Positions 46,590 to 54,221 of a DNA stretch of 64,000 bases are shown piece after piece. Every line of letters starts with the position of its first letter. Within the stretch, counting starts at the first letter, position 1. The stretch is from MFD00082-c5 sp963697995 (GTDB lineage: Bacteria > Chlamydiota > Chlamydiia > Chlamydiales > JAJFMB01). The translations under genes and the position numbers were made by a program. Below the pieces are notes generated by a model. That model was not told where the DNA came from. It saw only the letters and a list, made by a program, of their open reading frames with translations, and did not search any database. The stretch covers positions 1,674,001 through 1,738,000 of the forward strand of contig OY969110.1 in NCBI GenBank assembly GCA_963697995.1, written 5' to 3'.

Positions 46590-48416
46590 TTAATTGTACT
46601 TGTCACTTTTCTTAGGAGAGTATGCAATCGGGATACTTTCAGTAAGAGTTGAAGGGCTTAAGGGGGAAGTCAGTTTGACATTTTTTATATCGTTTAAATA
46701 TTTTTTTTCGAAGGCTAAAATTTGTTTTTCAAATTTTAATTGGAGATACATTTTTTCGGAGGCATCTAATCTTAATTTTTGTTCAGGTGTTGGAGTAGAG
46801 GTTTCTAATAAAAGATTAACAAAGAGAGGTTTTACTTTTAAATACCCTCTATCGATCCTTTCATACAAACTCTCTCCGGATAAAAAAGCGGCTTCTAATC
46901 CTAAACGATTCATTCTGACAAAATGGCGGTATTCTAGGCATTTTGTTTTCCAGACAGTAACATATTGTGCCGAAAGAGATTTTAATGTTATTCCCTGATC
47001 ATCAGTATTAATCGTCACACCAGGCATAAGGCATTTCGATGTTTGATCCAAGAAATAAGGGGGTAATGAATTAAGAATGGCTTCACTAGTGGCAGGACAA
47101 GCTTCAATTGTAATATTCTTATCTCGCAGTAGAGTGAAAATTTCAGTGGAGTCATTGTTGACGGAAAAACCGTGCCCTATTCTTTTTAGACCTTTGTCAT
47201 AAAGTTGGGTGACAACTTTTGTAATTCTGTCTTTCACGCGGTAGCATGCCGTTGATTTAGGATCTAATTCTCCAGCATGCAATGTGAGATTAATGAATCT
47301 ATCATTGATCTTAAATTTTTTGCTTAGAAATTCTAAAATTCCAATTTGGAAATCGTAATCGTTAATGGAAAAAAAATCATCTTCGGGGCCTACTAAATTA
47401 ATACCCACTATTCTTGAAGGGTCTGATTGTGCAATCTGGTAGGCTGCTAAGGCATCGATAAAAAAATTGTCGAGTGATTGGTTGCGGTTAATTTCTAAGA
47501 TGTACCGAACAACAACTTGGCTTTTAATGGATGTTATGGGGTGATCTGTTTTCAATTTGGCTAAATTGGCAACTTTATCATCGGCGTCTTTTAGATCTTG
47601 GCTTACCTTAGATTTAAGCTTTTGAATTAAAAAATCGAGTTGATTTTTAAATCGAGAATAAACATTTTCTAAAAAAATTGGTAAAACGTTTGAGCTTGAA
47701 CTCAAATTTTGTTCGAAAAGCTCTTTAAAAGAGGAATCAGGTCTTTCAGGCACATACTCAATCATGATTTCGAGATAATTGATCTGTTGTGCTTCAGCTT
47801 CTTTGACGACAGGAGTTAATTGTTCAAAAAGAGGGACAAACTTTAAAATTTTCTCTCCATATTTACAAGCGTCGAAAAATTTATATTTATTCGATTGACC
47901 ATTCATGCAAAGACGTTCTTTCCAATCTCTACAATTTATTGGATTCGCTATGAAGGTCGCAACGGGTTGCGAATTAGGAGTTTCTTTATCAAAACAGGTG
48001 AACGTATGGGGGTCGACGTAGAGCTTTTTCTCTTTGGCAAAAGCGATAATATCATCGGGATAAATTGAGCCTGTGACATGGAGATGTAGATCTGCGCCTT
48101 TTGGTAGCAAGGTAAAGAAGCCGTTGACATCATCTTCGTGCTTTTTAGCTTCAAAAAGCGCTGAAATCTCTTTATGAATTTCTAACGCTGTTTGGAGTAA
48201 TTTGACGCCTGTTTCCGATTGATCAGAAAATCCTACAGTAGGGAAGCTAGAAGGAATAGTTTCCCGCAAATCATCGCTGGCAGGGGATACTGAATTGACC
48301 GACGAAGAACTAGAGCCTTTTGAGATTGAGTTTCGTCTAAGAATCTCATCTGAGCCTGTTTGTTCTTTTACTCTCGACCAAACGAACTTTGCAAATTCAG
48401 CGCCTGTTGAGTTCAT
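46590..48416 (-). CDS. Adenosine deaminase, ADGF-like, with N-terminal extension
   Basis: A 608-residue metal-dependent amidohydrolase predicted to deaminate adenosine. Motifs: GADLHLHVTGS at about 109-119 (zinc HxH), LTLHAGELDP with catalytic His/Glu, LKRIGHGFSV, and VTINTDDQGI with the zinc-binding aspartate. Length and the KGADLHLHVTGS context are closer to the ADGF/ADA2 subgroup than to short bacterial Add. Residues 1-100 are Ser-rich and disordered, ahead of the catalytic domain. No signal peptide. An effector or purine-scavenging role is inferred. A 102-residue gene precedes it by 21 bp. Confidence 0.85.
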   Translation of the reverse strand: MNSTGAEFAKFVWSRVKEQTGSDEILRRNSISKGSSSSSVNSVSPASDDLRETIPSSFPTVGFSDQSETGVKLLQTALEIHKEISALFEAKKHEDDVNGFFTLLPKGADLHLHVTGSIYPDDIIAFAKEKKLYVDPHTFTCFDKETPNSQPVATFIANPINCRDWKERLCMNGQSNKYKFFDACKYGEKILKFVPLFEQLTPVVKEAEAQQINYLEIMIEYVPERPDSSFKELFEQNLSSSSNVLPIFLENVYSRFKNQLDFLIQKLKSKVSQDLKDADDKVANLAKLKTDHPITSIKSQVVVRYILEINRNQSLDNFFIDALAAYQIAQSDPSRIVGINLVGPEDDFFSINDYDFQIGILEFLSKKFKINDRFINLTLHAGELDPKSTACYRVKDRITKVVTQLYDKGLKRIGHGFSVNNDSTEIFTLLRDKNITIEACPATSEAILNSLPPYFLDQTSKCLMPGVTINTDDQGITLKSLSAQYVTVWKTKCLEYRHFVRMNRLGLEAAFLSGESLYERIDRGYLKVKPLFVNLLLETSTPTPEQKLRLDASEKMYLQLKFEKQILAFEKKYLNDIKNVKLTSPLSPSTLTESIPIAYSPKKSDKYN

Positions 48417-48437
48417 CTCATACCTCTAAGCAATTTT

Positions 48438-48746
48438 TTATTTGCCCAATTGAGTTAAAATGACTTCTAATAGTGTCCGAAACCGTTCTTTAATTCTTTG
48501 ATCGGTTTCATTGGCTATACTTTCAGCTAAAAAGTCGTGTAAAAATTGTATTTTTTCAATAAGCGGAGTCGGCTGAGGAACATTCCCATTTGATGAAAAA
48601 ACAATTTGAGCTACTTGATGGGTAACTGGGGCTGGAGCGGGTTTTACGTATAGATTAGAAAGTTGAGGATTATAAGTTGATGTCGTCATTCTAAGTCCAG
48701 CGGTAGCTCCGAGGTTTGCAGTAACAAAATGCTGAGTTGGAATCAT
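48438..48746 (-). CDS. Small hypothetical protein
   Basis: A 102-residue soluble protein with a Pro/Ala/Val-rich N-terminal half (YVKPAPAPVTHQVAQIVF) and a helical C-terminal half (IEKIQFLHDFLAESIANE). It is first in a two-gene run with the adenosine deaminase (21 bp spacing), with a purine-rich AAAGAGG ribosome binding site. No known domain; a chaperone-like or regulatory partner of the deaminase is only a possibility. Confidence 0.5.
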   Translation of the reverse strand: MIPTQHFVTANLGATAGLRMTTSTYNPQLSNLYVKPAPAPVTHQVAQIVFSSNGNVPQPTPLIEKIQFLHDFLAESIANETDQRIKERFRTLLEVILTQLGK

Positions 48747-48841
48747 AGAAGCCTCTTTTTTATTTTATTTTTTTATGGGCCTAACTTTGAAAGTTCGGTT
48801 AAGATTAAGCCTTAAACCAGCTAAGTGAACGAGTAATCATC

Positions 48842-50107
48842 ATGAGAATACTTTTCACTTCACTGACCAATAATCATAATTTTTTAAGCGAATTATATGC
48901 AAGAAAAAAAAGCATTTGGTGTAAAGTCCTGTTCATGGATAGATATGGACCCAAAAAGTGGATCGTCGTTTTTGCTATGGGTTTGACGCTTGGCTTGATT
49001 TTGCTTGATGAAACTGTTGTGGGCCTCTCTCTTCAATCAATTCAAAAGGCTTTTTTTTTAAACGACGGTCTAACTCATTGGATTATAATTGCTTATCTTG
49101 TTTCTATTGCTTCTACAGTGGCTCTTTTTGGAAGACTTTCTGATTTTTACGGTTTAAGAAATAGCTTTTTTTTTGGCTCTTTTCTCTTTACTTTAGGAGC
49201 TTTTGGAGCCGCTTTTTCAACAACACTTTCACCTCTTGTGATGTCGAGAGCTTTACAAGGTCTTGGGGCAGCTTTTCTTTTTCCTACATCGATTGCCATG
49301 GTGACTCTTTCGTTTCCAAATGATCAAAAAGGTTTAAGCTTAGGTCTTTATGGATCAATAGGGACCCTCTTTCCTCCTGTTTCAGGAGTCGTTGCAGGCT
49401 TTATTTTGACGAAATTAAATCCACAGCTTATTTTTTTAATGCCCTTACCTCTTCTTTTTGTAAGTGCTCTGCTTCTTTATCTCACTTACATTCCACGAAA
49501 AGAGCATGAGACAAAAAAGAAGGGAGCTCTTTTTGATTGGTATCTTTTTTTAAAATGTGGTTTTACGGGATCTATTCTAGTTCTTTTCTTAGCCCAATTT
49601 GTGAAGCTTGCGATTGTTGTTTTTGGAGCAAATGCCTTGCAGACCGAATTCTCTTTAACCCCTTATGAAGCAAGTCTTGCGCTTCTTCCCCCTCTGACAC
49701 TCTACCCAGTTGTAACGACACTTGCTGGGTACTTGACAGACAAGTTTGGAGCTAAACTTTTGATGAAGTTAGCGCTTCTTATGACGACCGCGCTTTTTCT
49801 TTTCATCGGATGCACTCTTCACGAAAAAGAGTACATTTTTTTACTTCCACCTCTTATTTTGTGGGCTTTAGCAACACCTTTTCTTTTTGTCTCATCGATG
49901 ACTGAAATCATCAATAGTGTTTCGATTGAAAAAAGAGGGGAAGCAAGTGGCATGGGATTGACAGCCCAAATTTTGGGTGGGGCTTTTGCTATGTCCTTTT
50001 TAGGATATTTCCAAGTGCTTGAGGGGTTTTTCTCCCCTCTATTTTTAGCTGTTTGCTGTACAACTGCTCTCGTAACCCTTATAGCCTTTTATTTGTTTAA
50101 GGAGTGA
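48842..50107 (+). CDS. Major facilitator superfamily transporter (EmrB/QacA-like)
   Basis: A 421-residue transporter with about 12 transmembrane helices. Family features: LILLDETVVGLSLQSIQKAF (motif with Asp in helix 1), GRLSDFYGLRNSFFFGS (loop 2-3 motif A) and GLGAAFLFPTSIAMVTLSF. Residues 1-31 are atypical and homology appears to start at ATG 48935 (MDRYGPKKWIVV); the true start may be there. It is followed by the sialidase-like gene one base past its stop (AAGGAGTGAC then ATG), so the two are coupled. Substrate unknown. Confidence 0.85.
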   Translation: MRILFTSLTNNHNFLSELYARKKSIWCKVLFMDRYGPKKWIVVFAMGLTLGLILLDETVVGLSLQSIQKAFFLNDGLTHWIIIAYLVSIASTVALFGRLSDFYGLRNSFFFGSFLFTLGAFGAAFSTTLSPLVMSRALQGLGAAFLFPTSIAMVTLSFPNDQKGLSLGLYGSIGTLFPPVSGVVAGFILTKLNPQLIFLMPLPLLFVSALLLYLTYIPRKEHETKKKGALFDWYLFLKCGFTGSILVLFLAQFVKLAIVVFGANALQTEFSLTPYEASLALLPPLTLYPVVTTLAGYLTDKFGAKLLMKLALLMTTALFLFIGCTLHEKEYIFLLPPLILWALATPFLFVSSMTEIINSVSIEKRGEASGMGLTAQILGGAFAMSFLGYFQVLEGFFSPLFLAVCCTTALVTLIAFYLFKE

Positions 50108-50108
50108 C

Positions 50109-51071
50109 ATGGAAGTGTTTTCAGTCAAACAGATTTGGGCAGTTAAGCCCCACAGTGCCTTCACAGACTTGATTTTTTTTAAAGGGAACTTACTTGTGAC
50201 CTTTCGAGAGGGGGAAGCGCATGTGATGGGGGAGTGTGGTTCTATCCGTATCATTGGAAGTGGTGATGAGGGGCAGACATTTAAAACTTTTGCAGTGTTT
50301 GAGAAAAAAGGATGGGATTTAAGAGACCCAAAACTCACCTTGACCCCTGAGGGTAAGCTTCAAATCCATTTTGCAGCCCTTCGGTTCACTCCTAAAACAA
50401 AAAAATACAAAGAGGGTGTTTCTTATACCTCTTTTTCTGAAGACGGTATTCATTTTTCAAAGCTAAAAAGAATTTCAGAAAAGAATCAGTGGCCCTGGAG
50501 AATCACATGGTTTGACAAAACAGCTTATGTGGCTTCATACGCCTCTACAAATCCAAAAGATAGGAAAGCTCCTTGGATCGTTACTTTGATGAAAAGTATT
50601 AATGGGATCGATTTTACAAAAGTTGTGACGTGGCCTGTTGGCCAGTATCCGAATGAGACCACTTTGCGATTTTATTCGAATAAAAAAATGGTAGCTCTAT
50701 TAAGAGCGCATGAAAAAGGGGTGAAACCGTGGCTCTCCTACAACTGGATTGGTACAAGCTTTCCTCCCTACACCGATTGGACTTGGGAAAAAACCTCATG
50801 TCATTTGGGAGGCCCTAATTTTATTATCGAAAGTGATCAAAAAATGATCGCCTCTGGAAGGCTTCTCTACCCTACTTCTTATGGGATTCAAGAAAGAGTA
50901 GCAATAGCTGAAATGAGTGAAAACAGTTTGACTCCAAACCTCGTTTTGCCAAGTAGCGGCGATTCAAGCTACCCGGGACTTATTGTTAAAGATAAAATTC
51001 TTTTTTTAAGCTACTACTCAACTCATGAACACAAGACGGCCATCTACTTAGCTAAAGTTTTACTTCCCTAA
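50109..51071 (+). CDS. Sialidase-superfamily-like beta-propeller protein
   Basis: A 320-residue protein with beta-propeller composition and three Asp-box-like sequences: SGDEGQTF (about residue 55), SFSEDGIHF (about 114) and KSINGIDF (about 163). An N-terminal LVTFREGEAHVMGECG contains an FRE triad like the FRIP region of sialidases. The fold call is good; sialidase activity is unproven because the arginine triad cannot be confirmed by eye. No signal peptide, so cytosolic. Its start is one base from the MFS stop, suggesting use of imported material. Confidence 0.65.
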   Translation: MEVFSVKQIWAVKPHSAFTDLIFFKGNLLVTFREGEAHVMGECGSIRIIGSGDEGQTFKTFAVFEKKGWDLRDPKLTLTPEGKLQIHFAALRFTPKTKKYKEGVSYTSFSEDGIHFSKLKRISEKNQWPWRITWFDKTAYVASYASTNPKDRKAPWIVTLMKSINGIDFTKVVTWPVGQYPNETTLRFYSNKKMVALLRAHEKGVKPWLSYNWIGTSFPPYTDWTWEKTSCHLGGPNFIIESDQKMIASGRLLYPTSYGIQERVAIAEMSENSLTPNLVLPSSGDSSYPGLIVKDKILFLSYYSTHEHKTAIYLAKVLLP

Positions 51072-51103
51072 AAATCTTAACTTTTGCTACCATTTGATGA
51101 CTT

Positions 51104-51667
51104 ATGAAGAACTTATTTTTAATCTTAATCTCAAGTTGGAGTTTTTGCATGGCAGCCACTCAAAAAAATCCTGAAGTCACATTTGTCACAAATTTAGGTG
51201 AGATTAAGATCGAGCTCTATCAAGAAAAGGCTCCTAAAACCGTAGAAAATTTCCTTTCATATGTTGATGAGGGGTTTTATAAGGGAACCATTTTTCATCG
51301 CGTGATTCCTGGCTTTATGGTTCAAGGGGGCGGATTCACCAAAGACTTTGATCAAAAGCCAACTAAGGATCAAATAAAAAACGAAGCAGCTAATGGGCTA
51401 AAAAACCAAAAGGGTGCCGTTGCTATGGCAAGAACTCAGGTGGTCGATAGTGCAACAGCTCAATTTTTTATCAATACGGTCGACAACGACTTCCTCGATT
51501 ACCGCAATGCCACACCAAGCGGCTTTGGCTACTGCGTTTTTGGTAAAGTCATTTCAGGCATGGACATAGTCAGCAAAATTGAGAGCGTAAAAACAGGGTC
51601 AAAGCAAGGACATCAAAACGTTCCAACTGATGCTGTTGTTATCTTGGATGCTATCCGATCAAAATAA
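51104..51667 (+). CDS. Periplasmic cyclophilin-type peptidyl-prolyl isomerase
   Basis: Catalyses proline isomerisation in exported proteins. A 187-residue protein with signal peptide KNLFLILISSWSFCMAATQ (cut after AAT or MAA) and the cyclophilin motifs FHRVIPGFMVQGGGF near residue 66, AMARTQVVDSATAQFFIN and YCVFGKVISGMDIV. Active-site His-Arg-Phe-type residues are visible. Gap of 32 bp from the sialidase-like gene. The downstream region holds a degraded element copy. Confidence 0.94.
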   Translation: MKNLFLILISSWSFCMAATQKNPEVTFVTNLGEIKIELYQEKAPKTVENFLSYVDEGFYKGTIFHRVIPGFMVQGGGFTKDFDQKPTKDQIKNEAANGLKNQKGAVAMARTQVVDSATAQFFINTVDNDFLDYRNATPSGFGYCVFGKVISGMDIVSKIESVKTGSKQGHQNVPTDAVVILDAIRSK

Positions 51668-51685
51668 GTTTGTTAGAGACTTTAC

Positions 51686-51875
51686 ATTCGAAAATCAGGG
51701 CTTAAAAATTTTGCAAATGAAACACCCACTCTCCAAAGAAAAAGTGATCCTTTTGCAACAAAAAATGTGGTGAAGGACGATCCAAACCCCCGACTCAAGG
51801 TTTGGTGAGGAGTAAAACGCCTTTTTTGTCAAAAGGGGCACTTTTTATTGGAGAGGACTTTTTCAGGGTCGACTA
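51686..51875. repeat. 5'-truncated, diverged copy of the 280-bp element
   Basis: About 190 bp aligns with the right two thirds of the element, from GCTTAAAAATTTTGC through GGAGTAAAACGC to the right terminus ACTTTTTCAGGGTCGACTA (one substitution). The inner hairpin is altered (CCAAACCCCCGACTCAAGG). The left terminus is absent. It lies between convergent genes, the cyclophilin and the RsmI-like gene, as do the two larger clusters. Confidence 0.85.
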
Positions 51876-51945
51876 AATATGTTAGTATTGTTTGCTAAAA
51901 AGTGCGCAAATCACAAACCTCTAGCAATTTGTTAAATAAGTCTTT

Positions 51946-52620
51946 TTAGAATTTAAAAATAAAAAGGACTGTTTTTCCTTTAAGGGTCGGTCTCGGGACT
52001 TTTTTCCAGGTGCTTACCTTTTGTGTGATCACTGTTTGGTCGCTAAGGGTTAAATTGATTGCCGTACAAAGCTCTGCATTGTCCGGTAGCGAAGAGATCA
52101 GCTTTTCTAATAGAAAATCGTTTTTATAAGGAGCTTCGATAAAAATATGGCACATCCTACCCATTTTTTGAAGCTCTTGTACACTCTTTCCTTGAGGGAA
52201 ATACCCATGAAAACAAAATGATTGCGCTTCAAGGCCAGAAAGCATCAGCCCTAATGTGACTGAAGAGGGGCCACTAAACGCTTGTACCCCAATTCCTAAC
52301 TCTTTAGCTCTTTTAACTAGCTTAGCCCCTGGATCTGCGATGCAGGGAAGTCCTGCATCTGAGACATAGCCCCACCTTTCTCCTTTTAGAAGAGGCTCTA
52401 GGGTAAAATCGATATGATCATCCGGTGTGTTTTTGTTAAAAAGGGCTTGGGGAACTGTTTTTTTAAAGTGGCTTAAAAAAGTTTTCCCCCCTTTATCGCT
52501 CTCGCTTATCAGCCCATCTAAGCTTTCAACAGCTCTTGCAACCGATGCAGGAAGATACAATTCATAATGAACCCCCTCTCCCAAAAGATTCGGAAGAAGT
52601 AAAAGTGTTCCTTTTTTCAT
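51946..52620 (-). CDS. RsmI-like/tetrapyrrole methylase-family SAM-dependent methyltransferase
   Basis: A 224-residue protein of the tetrapyrrole methylase fold (SAM methyltransferase class III), as in the 16S rRNA methylase RsmI. Motifs: SDAGLPCIADPGAKLVKRA near residue 92 and FSGPSSVTLGLMLSGL, then FHGYFPQ. The N-terminus begins MKKGTLLLLPNLLGEGVHYEL, and the length is slightly short for RsmI, so it is a divergent chlamydial type (CT048-like, recalled). Start overlaps the holA-like stop by four bases. Confidence 0.85.
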   Translation of the reverse strand: MKKGTLLLLPNLLGEGVHYELYLPASVARAVESLDGLISESDKGGKTFLSHFKKTVPQALFNKNTPDDHIDFTLEPLLKGERWGYVSDAGLPCIADPGAKLVKRAKELGIGVQAFSGPSSVTLGLMLSGLEAQSFCFHGYFPQGKSVQELQKMGRMCHIFIEAPYKNDFLLEKLISSLPDNAELCTAINLTLSDQTVITQKVSTWKKVPRPTLKGKTVLFIFKF

Positions 52621-53575
52621 AAAACCCCTCCTATAAGAAGGCTTGCTAAAAATTCGTCGGAAACAGAGCTGTTTTTGGCTTTAAGTTCAATTTCATCGAT
52701 TAGAGTAAGGGCTTTGTTAAAACGGAAAGCCCCGAAAGTGGTCGCATTTTTAATCGTTTTTTCAAGAAGGGATCCCCTTAAGTAGGGAAATTTAAGGGTT
52801 AACTGATCTCTATCGTTTAAAAGAGATAACACCTGGTAACCTGTGACTAATTGCGCTCTTAGCTGCCTTAAAAGGGCAATAAATGCGACCCCTCCTGTTA
52901 GTTGCCCCTCTATAATTGAAAGGGCTTCTTTCCCGTCTAGCCTAAAAAGCGCTTCTCCTAGTTGCCAACCCGTATCAGATGAGATAGGAATAAGAGTTTT
53001 TTTTATATCATCCTCGGTAATCGATGCTCTTTCCCCAACAAAGGAAAAAAGCTTATTAAGCTCATTTTCTAAAAGGGTTTGATCTGTCCCCCCTTCTTTC
53101 ACAATCAGCTGGGCAAGATAGGCAAGAAAGCTCTTTGTGAGCCTCTTTTGCAAACTGCATGACCCATTTTTGAAGCTCCTGTGCCATTTCCCACGGTTTT
53201 TGCTCAGCTATCTCTAAAACAACCCCGTTAGCGTCGCATGTTTTGTAAAGATTGGTAGCTTTTGAGAGGGTCTTTCCAATGAGAACAATAACCATCTCTT
53301 TTGGCACTTTTTCTTAAAAAAGGAAGAAGGTCGTCGAAAAAAGAGACTTTTTGCGCATCGATTTCTGTGATAATAATCGTTTTTGAATCGGTAAATAACG
53401 ATCTTGATTGAAGCTCTTCTAAAACGGGGTCTAAACTTTTAAGTCGGTCAGCTGAAAACTTCAACCCCTTTTTGAACCGTTTAAGTGTCAAATTTTTAGG
53501 GAAATCCTCTTTTGAAAGAAGAAGATAAAGAGAACTTTTCTCTTTTTCAAAAGTTTTAAAATCTGAGCACTTCAT
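52617..53575 (-). pseudogene. holA: DNA polymerase III delta subunit gene (holA-like) interrupted by two frameshifts
   Basis: Three overlapping minus-strand reading frames together give a continuous HolA-like clamp-loader delta subunit. The first frame (53575 on) covers the N-terminal part to FFDDLLPFLRK. The second runs from VPKEMVIVLIGK to EAHKEL. The third, LAYLAQLIVKEGGTDQTLL to the stop at 52617, is the delta C-terminal domain. Frame changes are near 53305-53315 (a run of A on the minus strand) and near 53121-53132; each behaves as one extra base. HolA is normally essential, so either the gene is truly decayed, or frameshifted bases are sequence errors. Confidence 0.72.
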
Positions 53576-53621
53576 AAGGATGACTTAACGGTTTTTAAGA
53601 ACTTTAATGATAGAGAAGAAC

Positions 53622-54221
53622 TTAATTTTTGGGAAACTTAATCTCTTTTAAAACATCTTTCCAATTTCTTGAAATAGGGTCAAAGACAAAAACAGCAAGT
53701 CCTGCAGCCAAAGCTGCTTGAACTCCATTTTCCGCATCTTCAATCACAAGAACCTCCTCCTTTTTAACCCCGGCCATCTTTAAAGCCTTTAAATAAATCT
53801 CAGGAGAGGGTTTTCCAGCAAAAAGCCCCTCAGCTGTCACAATGGCGTCGATTAAATCTTCAAGTGACTCTTTTTCAATGATTTTTTGAACGATAAAACG
53901 CTTAGCACTAGTGACGATGTAAATTAAAAGCCCCTTACTTTTTGCATAAGTTAAAACCTCTTTTGCAAAAGGGAATAATTGAGGCGTTTTTTGTTCAATC
54001 CCCTCCCGATAAAGAGATAAAAGTTGTTCTTCCTTAAAGCTGATCCCTCTTTTCTTTTCGATTTTAGCTTTGATTTCATCAAATGTTAGACCGAGCAAAG
54101 AGTGAAACTCCTCCTTTGAGCCTTTTAATCCCAAAGAGTGTAAGAAGGTTTCGTAAGTCTGATAAAGTGCTGGAATTGAATCGACTAGTGTCCCATCAAA
54201 GTCAATAAATAACGCTTTCAT
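53622..54221 (-). CDS. HAD-family phosphatase
   Basis: A 199-residue HAD hydrolase of the beta-phosphoglucomutase-like subgroup. Motif I is FIDFDGTLVDSIPALY (nucleophile Asp8), motif II VTSAKRF, and motif III/IV VEKKEEVLVIEDAENGV-type ending with the two acidic residues (IEDAENG). The cap has the usual helical insert. It overlaps the SpsF-NeuB gene by four bases, so it may dephosphorylate a nonulosonic acid 9-phosphate made by NeuB (inference). Alternative: generic sugar-phosphate phosphatase. Confidence 0.85.
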   Translation of the reverse strand: MKALFIDFDGTLVDSIPALYQTYETFLHSLGLKGSKEEFHSLLGLTFDEIKAKIEKKRGISFKEEQLLSLYREGIEQKTPQLFPFAKEVLTYAKSKGLLIYIVTSAKRFIVQKIIEKESLEDLIDAIVTAEGLFAGKPSPEIYLKALKMAGVKKEEVLVIEDAENGVQAALAAGLAVFVFDPISRNWKDVLKEIKFPKN

